DNA of 64,000 bases from Owenia fusiformis. Taxonomy: Eukaryota > Annelida > Polychaeta > Sabellida > Oweniidae. A model generated the notes under the pieces. It did not search any database. It saw nothing but the letters and a program-made list of their open reading frames with translations, and had not been told where the DNA came from. Positions within the stretch are counted from its first letter, which is position 1, and each line of letters starts with the position of its first letter. The translations under genes and the position numbers were made by a program. The stretch is taken from positions 5,229,525 through 5,293,524 of the forward strand of contig CAIIXF020000004.1 of assembly GCA_903813345.2 (NCBI GenBank), written 5' to 3'. This document shows, piece after piece, positions 11,025 through 23,822 of this stretch.

Positions 11025-14000
11025 GTTGTCAGATTGCATTGATATTGATTGATTGAGCCATGCCTACATATACTATGATATAGACAAAGACACTGTGTAA
11101 CCATTTAGCAAGATGGTTGATGATTGTGTTGTCAGATTGCATTGATATTGGTTGATTGAGCCATGCCTACACATACTAATACAGAGACAAGGACACTATG
11201 TTACCATTACCAAGATGGTTGATGATTCTGTTGAAAGATTGCATTGATATTGGTTGATTGAGCCATGCCTACACATACTAATACAGAGACCAGGACACTG
11301 TGTTACCATTACCAAGATGGTTGATGATTGTGTTGAAAGATTGCATTGATATTGGTTGATTGAGCCATGCCTACATATACTTTGACATAGACAAAGACAC
11401 TGTGTAACCATTTAGCAAGATGGTTGATGATTGTGTTGTCAGATTGCATTGATATTGGTTGATTGAGCCATACCTACACATACTATGATATAGACAAAGA
11501 CGCTGTGTTACCATTAGCAAGATGGTTGATGATTGTGTTGTCAGATTGCATTGATATTGGTTGATTGAGCCATACCTACACATACTATGATATAGACAAA
11601 GACGCTGTGTTACCATTAGCAGGATGGTTGATGATTGTGTTGTCAGATTGCATTGATATTGGTTGATTGAGCCATACCTACACATACAATGATATAGACA
11701 AAGACACTGTGTTACCATTTAGCAAGATGGTTGATGATTGTGTTGTCAGATTGTAATGATATTGGTTGATTGAGCCATGCCTACATATACTTTGACATAG
11801 ACAAAGACACTGTGTAACCATTTAGCAAGATGGTTGATGATTGTGTTGTCAGATTGCATTGATATTGGTTGATTGAGCCATACCTACACATACTATGATA
11901 TAGACAAAGACGCTGTGTTACCATTAGCAAGATGGTTGATGATTGTGTTGTAAGATTGCATTGATATTGGTTGATTGAGCCATACCTACACATACTATGA
12001 TATAGACAAAGACGCTGTGTTACCATTAGCAAGATGGTTGATGATTGTGTTGTAAGATTGCATTGATATTGGTTGATTGAGCCATACCTACACATACTAT
12101 GATATAGACAAAGACGCTGTGTTACCATTAGCAAGATGGTTGATGATTGTGTTGTCAGATTGCATTGATATTGGTTGATTGAGCCATACCTACACATACT
12201 ATGATATAGACAAAGACGCTGTGTTACCATTAGCAAGATGGTTGATGATTGTGTTGTAAGATTGCATTGATATTGGTTGATTGAGCCATACCTACACATA
12301 CTATGATATAGACAAAGACGCTGTGTTACCATTAGCAAGATGGTTGATGATTGTGTTGTAAGATTGCATTGATATTGGTTGATTGAGCCATGCCTACATA
12401 TACTATAAAGACACTGTGTTACCATTTAGCAAGATGGTTGATGATTGTGTTGTCAGATTGCATTGATATTGGTTGATTGATCCATGCCTACACATACTAT
12501 GACAAAGACATTGTGTTACCATGAGCAAGATAGTTGATGATTGTGTTGTAAGATGGCATTGATATTGGCTGATTGAGCCATGCCTGCACATACTATGACA
12601 TAGACAAAGACACTGTGTTACCATTGACAAGATGGTTGATGATTGTGTTGTCAGATTGCATTGATATTGGTTGATTGATGCCATGCCTTAACATACTATG
12701 ATATAGACATAGACACTGTGTTAACATTTAGCAAGATGGTTGATGATTGTGTTGTCAGATTGCATTGATTTTGTTTGATTGAGCCATGCCTCCACATACT
12801 ATGATGTAGGCAAAGACACTGTGTTACCATTACCAAGATGGTTATGATTGTGTTGTTAGATTGCATTGATATTGGTTGATTGAGCCATACCTATATATAC
12901 TATGACATAGACAAAGACACTGTGTTACCATTTAGCAAGATGGTTGATGATTGTGTTGTCAGATTGCATTGATATTGGTTGATTGAGCCATGCCTATATA
13001 TACTATGACATAGACAAAGACACTGTGTTACCATTTAGCAAGATGGTTGATGATTGTGTTGTCAGATTGCATTGATATTGGTTGATTGAGCCATGCCTAC
13101 ACATACAATGACATAGACAAAGACATTGTGTTACCATTTAGCAAGATGGTTGATGATTGTGTTGTCAGATTGCATTGATATTGGTTGATTGAGCCATGCC
13201 TACACATACTATGACATAGACAAAGACACTGTGTTACCATTTAGCAAGATGGTTGATGATTGTGTTGTCAGATTGCATTGATATTGGTTGCTTGAGCCAT
13301 GCCTACATATACTATGATATAGACAAAGACACTGTGTTACCATTAGCAAGATGGTTGATGATTGTGTTGTCAGATTGCATTGATATTGGTTGATTGAGCC
13401 ATACCTACACATACTATGATATAGGCAAAGACGCTGTGTTACCATTACCAATATGTTGACGATTGTGTTGTCAGATTGCATTGATTGCATTGATATTGGT
13501 TGATTGAGCCATACCTACACATACTATGATATAGGCAAAGACACTGTGTTACCATTACCAATATGTTGATAATTGTGTTGTCAGATTGCATTGATATTGG
13601 TTGATTGAGCCATGCCTACAAATAGGCTTCTATGACATAGACAAAGACACTGTGTTACCATTTAGCAAGATGGTTGATGATTGTGTTGTCAGATTGCATT
13701 GATATTGGTTGATTGAGCCACACCTACACATACTATGATATAAGCAAAGACACTGTGTTACCATTACCAATATGTTGATGATTGTGTTGTCAGATTGCAT
13801 TGATATTGGTTGATTGAGCCATGCCTACATAAAGGCTTCTATGACATAGACAAAGACACGCTGTTACCATTTAGCAAAATGGTTTAAGATTGTGTTATCA
13901 ATTTGCTTTGATATTGGCTGATTGAGCCATGCCTGCAAATTCTATGACATAGAGATTGTGTTACCATGAGCAAGATGGTTGATGATTGTGTTGTAAGATT

Positions 14001-15580
14001 GCATTGATATTGGTTGATTGAGCCATGCCTAGATATACTATAAAGACACTGTGTTACCATTTAGCAAGATGGTTGATGATTGTGTTGTCAGATTGCATTG
14101 ATATTGGTTGATTGAGCCATGCCTACATATACTATGATATAGACAAAGACACTGTGTTACCATTTAGCAAGATGGTTGATGATTGTGTTGTCAGATTGCA
14201 TTGATATTGGTTGATTGAGCCATGCCTACACATACTAATACAGAGACAAGGACACTATGTTACCATTACCAAGATGGTTGATGATTGTGTTGAAAGATTG
14301 CATTGATATTGGTTGATTGAGCCATGTCTACATATACTATGACATAGACAAAGACACTGTGTTACCATTTGGTAAGATGGTTGATGTTTGTGTTGTTAGA
14401 TTGCATTGATATTGGTTGATTGAGCCATGCCTACATATACTATGACATAGACAAAGACACTGTGTTACCATTTAGTAAGATGGTTGATGTTTGTGTTGTT
14501 AGATTGCATTGATATTGGTTGATTGAGCCATGCCTACATATACTATGACATAGACAAAGACACTGTGTTACCATTAGCAAGATGGTTGATGATTGTGTTG
14601 TCAGGTTGTAATGATATTGGTTGATTGAGCCATGCCTACACATACTATGACATAGACAAAGACTGTGTATTACCATTAGCAAGATGGTTGATGATTGTGT
14701 TGTCAGATTGCATTGATATTGGTTGATTGAGCCATGCCTACACATACTATGACACAGACAAAGACTGTGTATTACCATTAGTAAGATGGTTGATGATTGT
14801 GTTGTCAGATTGCATTGATATTGGTTGATTGAGCCATGCCTGCACATACTATGATGTATTCAAAGACACTGTGTTACCATTACCAAGATGGTTGATGATT
14901 GTGTTGTCAGATTGCATTGATATTGGTTGATTGAGCCATACCTACACATACTATGATATAAGCAAAGACACTGTGTTACCATTACCAATATGTTGATGAT
15001 TGTGTTGTCAGATTGCATTGATATTGGTTGATTGAGCCATGCCTGCACATACTATGATATAAGCAAAGACACTGTGTTACCATTACCAATATGTTGATGA
15101 TTGTGTTGTCAGATTGCATTGATATTGGTTGATTGAGCCATACCTACACATACTATGATATAAGCAAAGACACTGTGTTACCATTACCAATATGTTGAGG
15201 ATTGTGTTGTCAGATTGCATTGATATTGGTTGATTGAGCCATACCTACACATACTATGATATAGACAAAGACACTGTGTTACCATTTAGCAAGATGGTTG
15301 ATGATTGTGTTGTCAGATTGCATTGATATTGGTTGATTGAGCCATGCCTACATATACTATGATATAGACAAAGACACTGTGTTACCATTAGCAAGATGAT
15401 TGATGATTGTGTTATCAATTTGCATTGATATTGGTTGATTGAGCCATGCCTATGCATACTATGACATAGACAAGGACACTGTGTTACCATTAGCAAGATG
15501 GTTCATGATTGAGTTTTCAATTTGATTTGATATTGGTTAATTGAGCCATGCCTACTTGTGTTACCATTACCAAGATGATT
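11025..15580. repeat. 102-104 bp satellite array, about 44 copies
   Basis: GATGGTTGATGATTGTGTTG recurs at 11112, 11214, 11316, 11419, 11521 and so on, a period of 102-104 bp to about 15.56 kb. Each unit also carries TTGATATTGGTTGATTGAGC and GACAAAGACACTGTGTTACC. Variant blocks (CCAATATGTTGAT in place of CAAGATGGTTGAT; CAGAGACAAGGACAC; an inserted AAATAGGCTTC) recur in groups, showing local amplification. Most units are 102 bp, so 34-codon minus-strand frames stay open for several units. They break wherever a unit is 103 or 104 bp, so I do not call a gene. Confidence 0.95.
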
Positions 15581-17220
15581 GATAATTATAACATAACATA
15601 ATATTGAAATATTATATTAGTTGATTGAGCCATGCCTACGCATGCTCATGCAGGTAGCGTTCAGTTCATATACAAATACTATATCATTCATAAATCATGA
15701 GATTTCCTCTTTTGCCCTTGTTGCAAACATATATGGAGTACTTTACCTGTAACATAGAACACAAAACTAATCAGAATCAATTTTTTATTGTGCTGGTGGT
15801 TTTACTACACCCTTTCAGTATAATCATGAGCTTTTTGCAGATTATCTATAACATAGACCTAAAAATGCACAAATCAAAAGGCACATCATTGAAGATGCAT
15901 TATGCCATAGGGTTCTCCCCCAGACAATCAATGATGACCTATTGGTATTGCTCATATAATGTCTCGCATATCATGGATATATCTTGAGAATTACTTTTGG
16001 GTATATTATTGCCGAAATATCGGGAATAATCAACAGAACAACCAAACTCCAGAATTAAACACAATCGATTCCTAGGCTAGAGAGGGGAATCCCCATTGAG
16101 TCACACAAGCGCCCACAAGCGCCCACAAGCGCCTTGAACCAGACAGCCAATCAGGTTTATGATAAACAAATTCAACGACCAATCATATAACAGGCATAGA
16201 GACTCTTAAACTCAAAGTTTTTAACTTTTTTAAACTGTTCGGTAAACTAGACTTGGAATCAAAGAAATAGTATGAAGTGGATGAAAAATAATCAAGTGGT
16301 GGTGAGAATGGCGGTGTAAATCATAGATTTTGGGCCGATAGAAAGATGGCAGCACCGATAAAATCCTTGATTGTCCTCTTTATTTAAGATTATTTGTATA
16401 ACTATTTTAAGCTTTAGCCTTTCATTGTGAAAGTAGTACCAGAGGATGATCTTTCCCCTCAAAAACTCTGGATAGGATGACTAAATGCTTGTAACGCACA
16501 AAGCCATCGACTGCTAAGGCTATAGGATGGTTCTGCAAGGACCCATTCAAAAAGTAATGCTAATGATTAAGATTCAAGACATTCGACAGAGGGAGGGAAA
16601 CATCAAACAAAGTATGTTAAAGTTATTGTAACTGTAAATTGCTTTAATTTGGCGTATTGATAAAACAAAAATTTATTGCCTGGGACCCTCTTTCAATATT
16701 TTGATTATAACAATTTTTTTACATTTTAGCTCCCCGTGTCACCCAAGAGTACTAGTAACCTGGTCATGTGACTTCCGAGCTAGCCCTCCAATCTGCCAAT
16801 ATCCATATTTTACTGATGCCAAATTAAATAGCAGCCAAAATTTTAAAATTTGTCCAATCTGCCAAATCAAATAGTGCTAAATTAAAACAATTTACAGTAA
16901 ATCAGAAATCAATGGGATGCTAAAGGCTTTAACCTTATTAAATATTTTTGAGTATTAATTTATTAGTATGTTTTCAGGGAAACATCTCCAAGTAAATTGT
17001 CTAGTAATTTAATTAATTATTAATTATTTGTGAAAATGCTTCTCTTCTTTTATTTTTACTCCCTAAAGACACCAAAGTACTAGTGTAAGCAACATGACGT
17101 ATGATATGATGTAACTGTTGTTTATTTAATACACACAGACAGACAAGTAAACAGAGCCAGAAAGGCTAGAAATACAAATACAAGTAATAAGTATCGTACA
17201 GTATAGTATAGTAAAATACA
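15580..17220. other. No gene recognised; repeat copy and short motifs
   Basis: Contains the dispersed repeat at 15885-16070, a triple CACAAGCGCC block at 16106-16134, and two CCAAT boxes near 16148-16188 without a supported transcript. CTGCCAAATTAAATAG-like strings at 16818 and 16859 recur near 19145 and 19376. Confidence 0.4.
15885..16070 (+). repeat. Dispersed repeat, copy B
   Basis: Matches the copy at 4240-4470 in the same block order (GACAATCA, TTGCTCATATAA, ATATCTTGAGA, AATCAACAGAACAACCAA). Confidence 0.5.
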
Positions 17221-17221
17221 A

Positions 17222-18715
17222 TAATGCATTTCACACAATATGGCATTCCCCATAACATAGCACTTTACACAACATGGCATTTGACATAATATAGCATTTC
17301 CCATCCAATATAGCACTTTACACAATATGACATTTGACATAATATGGCATTCCCCATAATATAGCACTTTACACAATATGGCATTTGACATAATACGGCA
17401 TTCCCCATAATATAGCACTTCACACAATATGGCATTTGACATAATACGGCAGTCCCCATAATATAGCACTTTACACAATATGGCATTTGAAATAATACGG
17501 CTGTCCCCAAAATATAGCACTTTACACAATATGGCATTTGACATAATACGGCATTCCCCATAATATAGCACTTTACACAATATGGCATTTGACATAATAC
17601 GGCATTCTCCATAATATGGGGCTTTACACAATACGGCATTTGACATAATATGGCATTCCCATAATATAACACTTTACACAATATGGCATTTGACATAATA
17701 TGGCATTCCCCATAATATAGCGCTTTACAAAATATGGCATTTGACATAATATGGCATTCCCCATAATATAGCACTTTACACAATATGGCATTTGACATAA
17801 TATGGCATTCCCCATAATATAGCGCTTTACAAAATATGGCATTTGACATAATATGGCATTCCCCATAATATAGCAATTTACACAATATGGCATTTGATAT
17901 AATATGGCATTCCCCGTAATAAAGCACTTAACATAATATGGCATTTAACATAATATGGCATTCCCCATAATATAGCACTTTACACAATATGGCATTTGAC
18001 ATAATATGGCATTCCCAATAATATAGCACTTTACACAATATGGCATTTAACATAATACGGCATTCCCCATAATATAGCATTTTACACAATATGGCATTTG
18101 ACATAATATGGCATTACTCATGATATAGCACTTTACACAATATGGCATTTGACATAATATGGCATTCCCCATAATATAGCACTTTAAGCAATATGGCATT
18201 TGACATAATACTGCATTTCCCATAATATAGCACTTTAGACAATATGGCATTTGACATAATATGGCATTCCCCATAATATAGCACTTTACACAATATGGCA
18301 TTTAACATAATATGGCATTACCCATGATATAGCACTTTACACAATATGGCATTTGACACAATATGGCATTCCCCATAATATAGCACTTTACACAATATGG
18401 CATTTGACATAATATGGCATTCCCCATAATATAGCACTGTACACAATATGGCATTTAACATAATATGGCATTCCCCATCCAATATAGCACTTTACACAAT
18501 ATGGCATTTGACATAATATGGCATTCCCCATAATATAGCACTGTACACAATATGGCATTTAACATAATATGGCATTCCCCATAATATAGCACTTTACACA
18601 ATATGGCATTTGACATAATATGGCATTCTCCATAATATAGCACTTTGCACAATATGGCATTTCACACTATGGCATTTCACATAATATGGCAATTTACAGT
18701 AATATAATTTGGCAT
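17222..18715. repeat. 51-bp satellite, higher-order trimer of 17-bp monomers
   Basis: The unit is exactly three related 17-mers: ACAATATGGCATTTGAC, ATAATATGGCATTCCCC and ATAATATAGCACTTTAC. About 29 units cover 1.49 kb. The outer ends lose the trimer order and show simpler ATGGCATTTCACA monomers near 18650-18690. Because 51 is a multiple of three, minus-strand frames of up to 220 codons stay open. They are low-complexity readings of the array and not called genes. Confidence 0.95.
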
Positions 18716-18719
18716 TTAA

Positions 18720-19950
18720 GACTTACTATATGATGGATAATATGAGGCATGTTGATAATTAAGAGATATAAACATTTTGCCACCTGGCAAAATAATTGGA
18801 CTACATAATTAATGGTTTACACATAGAACTTACAGAAATAGCTCTTTCTTGGACTACAGGTATTCAGGGACTGGCCAGATTACAGTATAAAAATATAAAC
18901 ACATTTCTAAGTCGGTAATATGTGATAAAATAACAGAAAATACCCAAAATGTAAGGTATTTATACTTATAGAACAGAAGAGAACTTATTGGACAGAAGTA
19001 TGATGTGTACTTCAAGGTAATAAAGTAATATCATAGTAATGTCCGATCATAAGTTTGAATAGTTATTAGTTGCGTTTCAAATATCAATTGTATGACATAT
19101 ACGAGACCAATGTTAATGCTATCAGGGGCCCGTTTTAATTTGACAGATTGGCGGATTCAGAAAATCTGCCAAATTAAAGTTTGGAATTTTTGTACAATGC
19201 ACTTCTGAAATTAAACTCCAGGGGCCCCTTTTCCTGTCAACATGTCATCAATTCTACATTATTCCAAAAGAAATACAGAAAATATCTTAGTAAACAACTG
19301 TTCCAATGACATAAACATCTAATAATCATAATCATCATTAACAAAAATTTAACTTCAGTCCTAAATCCAATCCGCCAAATTAAATAGCCACAATATTTGA
19401 AATGCGCTTATTTTTGAAGGAAAAAAGACAAAATATTACTTGAGACATGTCACTCACACAGTCAATCAAAAAACTTTAATTTGGGTCAATACTGAAGTGA
19501 AAAAAAATTACTCGCATAGAAAACAGCATTTGAAGTTCAGAGATCAAAAGAAGTGAATTACCACTTTTCACAAAGTTTACGTTTTTAAATAACTATTGGA
19601 CTAAAAGATGGCGTATGGTTGAAATCCTATCAAAAATGAATGGACAATTAATACAAACAACAATGCCATCTTTCTATGGCATTGCTAAAAATTTGAAATC
19701 TATAAATTGATAGATCAAAAATATTTTTTCATGAACTAGTGTCAACTCTGATATGGTCTATTTGAGTTGTTTTTCGTGTCAAATGAAAGATCAAGTACTT
19801 ATTAATCCATTGGAAATAGCCTACTACTGTACTATGAAGATCAAAAGTGAGACTTCATTTACGCACTTTGTCCCTTTAAGTAAAGTCAAAATAAGTGTAT
19901 CTACAGTATTCCCTTTCTTATAAAATGAATCCTCCCTAAACAAGTAAACA
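18720..19950. other. No gene recognised
   Basis: AT-rich. CGCCAAATTAAAT-type strings (19168, 19376) repeat those near 16.8 kb. This region lies downstream of TRMO and probably includes its 3' UTR, but no clear AATAAA was found in the TRMO sense within 300 bp. Confidence 0.4.
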
Positions 19951-19957
19951 TACACTC

Positions 19958-21532
19958 TTAAGTTTTTCCAGCCAAGATCGAATTTGATATTGGTTTGACT
20001 TTGACCACCTCTACCATATCACCATCAAACCAACAAGTCACATGAGCATTATCTACGCAAAAATAATACAGCGAATCTGTACAGTTTTTACGTCTATATG
20101 ACGAGCGTGGATCAGCCTGCAATATTTCACATATAGCTTGCTCCAATTGGTCACTGCTATCGAAAAAATTTAAAAAGTAATCTTGCAAGTTATTTCCAGT
20201 TGCATTCAAGCTAAATTTTTGAAGTTGAGATTTGGCACGTCCTGTGAAACAAACTCGAAGTTTGTCAATAGGTGGCGATGTTATCCACTGAGCAGATTTT
20301 ATAGATTCATCAATATCATGTAAGCATATTTTTTCATTAGGTTTTTCTGACTGGTAACTGCATGAAATAGTTGAATTTGAAATAGAGGTTTGACTCTTAT
20401 CTGATTGAATGCTCAATTGGCCACTGCTATCAACTGATGAAATGCTGTCACTTTTATCTGACTGAACGCTAGGCTTATTAGAAAGTGAAGAATTTGAATT
20501 TGAAATTTGACTCTTGTTTGATACAGAGTCAGACAGATCACAGTTTGAAAATGATGAATCTGAAGTAGACGTTTGACTCTGATCTGACTCAAGTCTTGAC
20601 AGATGACAGTTTGAAGCTGACGAATTTAAATCTGACTCTATTGCTGACAGATGACAGCTTGAAGCTGACGAATTTAAATCTGACTCTATTTCTGACAGAT
20701 GACAGTTTGAAGCTGATGAATTTAAATCTGACTCTATTGCTGACAGGTGACAGTTTGAAGCTGACGAATTTAAATCTGACTCTATTGCTGACAGATGACA
20801 GTTTGAAGCTGACGAATTTGAATCTGACTGTATTTCTGACAGATGACAGTTTGAAGCTGATGAATTTGAAGTAGACGTTTGACTCTGACCTGACTTGAGG
20901 TCTAACTGATGACTATGAGAAACAGATGCACCTGATGTGGACTTAACACTTATTTGAATTTTTTCTAATTCCAGATCTATTTGTCCACCTGAAATAATTG
21001 AAGGAATGGCTTGTGGTTCATAAACTCTTTCATTTGGAGAACATACTGTATCTTCATTGCTATTTGCCTCATGCAGGACTGGTGCATCATATTGTGGTAT
21101 ATACGGCTTAATATCCAACACAGGGGTGCCATCTAGCATGTCAATCCCAGATAGGTGGACCTGATTTCCCTCAATGTGAGCAACACGGCACAGTGATAAT
21201 CCTATAGGGTTCGGCCTGTAGGGGCTCCGTGTTGAAAAAACTCCAACCTTTGCCCCATTCAGTCTCGGTGGTGCCACCTTTGCTTTTCTATGAGAGTTAT
21301 TGTTTTTATGGAATAGAAATATCACCCACACGTGAGAGAACGCTTCGAGTCCTTGTAATGAATGTTCTGGATTATTGAATACAGACTTCTCTATCGCAAT
21401 TACTGCTTTTGCGTTTGTACACACTGAGGCTTGTCGTGGGGTTCCATTCTTGAATGCAAATAGAGATCTCACATAACCTATTGGTTTATGGCTCAATGGA
21501 TTGTAAGGTGTAGAAACGTGGAGATCTGTCAT
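19958..21532 (-). CDS. TRMO: tRNA (adenine(37)-N6)-methyltransferase, TRMO type
   Basis: The 524-residue product starts with the TsaA/UPF0066 beta-barrel domain (residues about 12-160). Visible signatures are GYVRSLFAFKNGTPRQAS, FNNPEHSLQGLEAFSHVW, PPRLNGAKVGVFSTRSPYRP, NPIGL and GIDMLDGTPVLDIKPYIPQY. In this family the enzyme uses S-adenosylmethionine to methylate N6 of t6A37 in tRNA. The C-terminal region (RVCFTGRAKSQL to the end) matches the extra domain of animal TRMO. The middle (about 215-380) is low-complexity Ser/Asn-rich and holds six 16-residue repeats, which lengthens the protein beyond the human form (about 440 residues). On the minus strand an acceptor TTATTTTCAG lies about 50 bp upstream of this ATG, and an in-frame TGA lies between them, so an upstream exon would be untranslated. 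Confidence 0.9.
   Translation of the reverse strand: MTDLHVSTPYNPLSHKPIGYVRSLFAFKNGTPRQASVCTNAKAVIAIEKSVFNNPEHSLQGLEAFSHVWVIFLFHKNNNSHRKAKVAPPRLNGAKVGVFSTRSPYRPNPIGLSLCRVAHIEGNQVHLSGIDMLDGTPVLDIKPYIPQYDAPVLHEANSNEDTVCSPNERVYEPQAIPSIISGGQIDLELEKIQISVKSTSGASVSHSHQLDLKSGQSQTSTSNSSASNCHLSEIQSDSNSSASNCHLSAIESDLNSSASNCHLSAIESDLNSSASNCHLSEIESDLNSSASSCHLSAIESDLNSSASNCHLSRLESDQSQTSTSDSSFSNCDLSDSVSNKSQISNSNSSLSNKPSVQSDKSDSISSVDSSGQLSIQSDKSQTSISNSTISCSYQSEKPNEKICLHDIDESIKSAQWITSPPIDKLRVCFTGRAKSQLQKFSLNATGNNLQDYFLNFFDSSDQLEQAICEILQADPRSSYRRKNCTDSLYYFCVDNAHVTCWFDGDMVEVVKVKPISNSILAGKT
20590..20880 (-). repeat. 48-bp coding minisatellite inside TRMO
   Basis: Six tandem copies of a 48-bp unit encode repeats like LNSSASNCHLSAIESD within the linker of TRMO. 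The length is a multiple of three, so copy-number change keeps the frame. Adjacent SNSSLSN- and SQTS-type repeats look like older relics of the same process. Confidence 0.9.
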
Positions 21533-22180
21533 TTTAGTTTTTTCCTTTATACTTGATTCCTCCCAGAAAACCAGTCAAACCTGAAAATAAGAAGATACTA
21601 GTATTTGAGATATAAAGTCAGCATGTATCTGTTTTTGAGGAAAACTGAATTCAACTTCAAAACAATAATTTCACGTGACACAATTGTAAAATGATGCATC
21701 AAAAGTTTAAAGAGGGATGTGGCGATAAGAAAGCACAATCAAACCCTGATATCTGGACTTTTTTGCATGTTGAGCAGTATCACATATTCACCTTTCTTCT
21801 TACCAAAGAAGAGGCCCCAAATCCCTCGCTTTATGTGCTTATTTTGTGATTTGGCTTACAAGTCAAATTATTTCCGTCTAAATTAATTATCTGAAACTTG
21901 AATAAACTGGGGAAATCAATATATTATCTGATAGGTCGTTAAATTTGTTTATCAGTATGGTTATGTGACCAATGGCAGTTCTAGAAATTATAAAAGAAAT
22001 TAAAAACCCGCTTTGAATCTGATCGGCTTCCTGGCTCAAGGCACGTGCCAGATTTGCCAATGCTTGTGTGCTCCTGTCATTCGAATGTGGTTTACCTCGA
22101 TTGCCGCGATCAAACTCAATTGTGTTCAATTCTGACAGTAGGTTCTCCAAATAAACAGCATTACTAAACCATAAGTTTGT
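21533..22180. other. TRMO upstream region; possible short exon
   Basis: Holds the splice acceptor at about 21582 (minus strand). A minus-strand frame at 21887-22150 (87 codons, opening MENLLSELNTIEF, with charged helical composition to about residue 47, then hydrophobic) could contain an exon, but its 3' part looks intronic and I recognise no family. Confidence 0.25.
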
Positions 22181-22181
22181 C

Positions 22182-22292
22182 CATGGGCTTTCAACTAGCT
22201 AATTGGAAGCCCATGGTTTGTCTCAAGATATATCTAACATGTAAGATATTACATTACATCATGGGCTTTCAACTAAAAATTGAAAGCCCATG
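22182..22292. repeat. Two copies of the CATGGGCTTTCAA palindrome
   Basis: Palindromes at 22182-22214 and 22260-22292 both consist of CATGGGCTTTCAACT and its complement around a short loop. They are separated by 45 bp. A third copy at 35316-35347 is shown to be an insertion by comparison with its duplicate locus. Confidence 0.85.
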
Positions 22293-22489
22293 ATTATATA
22301 AGCAATTATAATGGGATATCACTGATTGTCCGGGGGACAAACCGAAGGCGTAGACTACCTAACAATTTGCCTCAACAATTTGGGTGGCCTAAAATGAGCT
22401 CCAGTTGTCATGTCTGACCAACCTCCATATTCACACTCACAAGCCTGTGACAAGGGCCTTAGGCTATGCTAAATCTATTAATAGGCCTC

Positions 22490-22530
22490 GAATCTTTTTT
22501 TTTTTTTTTTTTTTATAATTTTTCAAAGAA
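22490..22530. repeat. Poly(T) tract
   Basis: A T run of about 24 bp at 22493-22516. It might be the tail of a minus-strand retroposed sequence, but no parent was recognised. Confidence 0.5.
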
Positions 22531-22758
22531 TTTCAAAGAATAAGCATGTTAAAGCAATTGCAAAAAACAATTACAGTACAGTTACATGGTAAACCTACAT
22601 TTAACAATTTTACAATACAGTACAGTGATTAAATATTTCGTCTTAAGAGACGTTATACCATTGGCATTTTTTTATTTTTTCGAATCTTCATAGCCTAAAA
22701 AATAACTTTTGAAAGATCTCTTCCATTTGGATTAATACAAGAATTAATCCAAAAATCG

Positions 22759-23815
22759 GTGAATTCGTACGATCCTGGGATTAATCTCAGGATAAATCAT
22801 CTCAATCTACCTTTTGAGGTGGATTACTTTTTGGATAAATTTTATCCGACTCCAATGAAAATCGAATAAATCTTGGCGATTCCCCCTAATAATCCTCAGA
22901 TCGTAAAAAATCAAAAGTTGTCACAATGAGCTAAATTCTAAGTTTCATGTGTCAAACTCTCCCAAGCAGTAGAAAAATAATTCCCGTTCACTGGACACCT
23001 GCTTAGGAGGATGCTTTATAGGAACTTAAAAATTTTAACTGATATTAAAATGTTGAGGTGATTTTGGAGCCCGATTACGCCGCAAGGAGGATTGGCTCCC
23101 AGACTGCAACATCACATGAAACTTAGAATTTGAGACAACTTTTGATGATGGTTGGTGTTTATAATGTCTCCCAGTCCCACTGTCGCATAGTCAGCACCAT
23201 CTATCTATCTAATATTTACTCACTTCGAGAGCCATGTTAGATTTTGAAACTTATGGCTCTCAAACGGAGAAATGGACAGCTGAATAATAGTGACCTTGCA
23301 ATTGTTAGTCGACTGAATGTTTTTACTGCCAAATTCCAATATGGTGTTTTCTGCTCGGACATTTTTGTAAATCTCCGGAGGTTTCCAAAACCTAAATCAA
23401 TCTAAAAAATTCATTTTGTTCGTTGTGTATCTCGCTCCTAGCAAACCGCCATATTGGATATGGGTCGAAAAAACATTCACTCGATGAACAATTTACAAGT
23501 CTTGATCGAAAAAGAAGTATTCCAGCGCTCCAATACTTGCTGGGACTGATGTAAGACACAGTTAGAGACCAAAAGTAAGCCACGGAAATCTTTATTCATG
23601 ATTTAAAGGTCACTATTATTCAGCTGCCCAAGTGCGCCGTGGGAAAGCTATTATATCAAAATCCACATAGCTTTCGCAGGAAGTAATTTAATATCTTAAT
23701 GATGCTAACAGTCTAATAACTGAATAATGAAGACTGATCGTGCTCACTGTGCAATGTCGTAATCCAAGATTTATCCCAATTTATCCGGATTGGATTGGGG
23801 ATCGTATGAATTCAC
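22759..23815. mobile_element. Possible inverted-repeat element, about 1.06 kb, with nested hairpins
   Basis: GTGAATTCGTACGATCC at 22759-22775 recurs inverted (one mismatch) at 23799-23815. Nested inside are an inverted pair at 22909-22965 / 23100-23150 (sharing CATGAAACTTAGAATTT) and another at 23273-23300 / 23602-23628 (CAGCTGAATAATAGTGACCT). TTAGGAGGATG at 23004 matches the end of the MITE at 7187. No coding frame. Confidence 0.4.
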
Positions 23816-23822
23816 GCCCCCT

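Noticed and set aside
11196-15496. Minus-strand frames of 60-214 codons over the 102-bp satellite
   Set aside because: Repeat translation artefact. Frames break at every 103 or 104-bp unit and there are no start, splice or domain signals.
17122-18652. Cys/Tyr-rich minus-strand frames of up to 220 codons over the 51-bp satellite
   Set aside because: The unit is a multiple of three, so open frames are automatic. Two frames are open at once, which a real gene would not need.
20596-20874. Plus-strand frame of Leu/Thr/Asp repeats
   Set aside because: Antisense shadow of the TRMO coding minisatellite.
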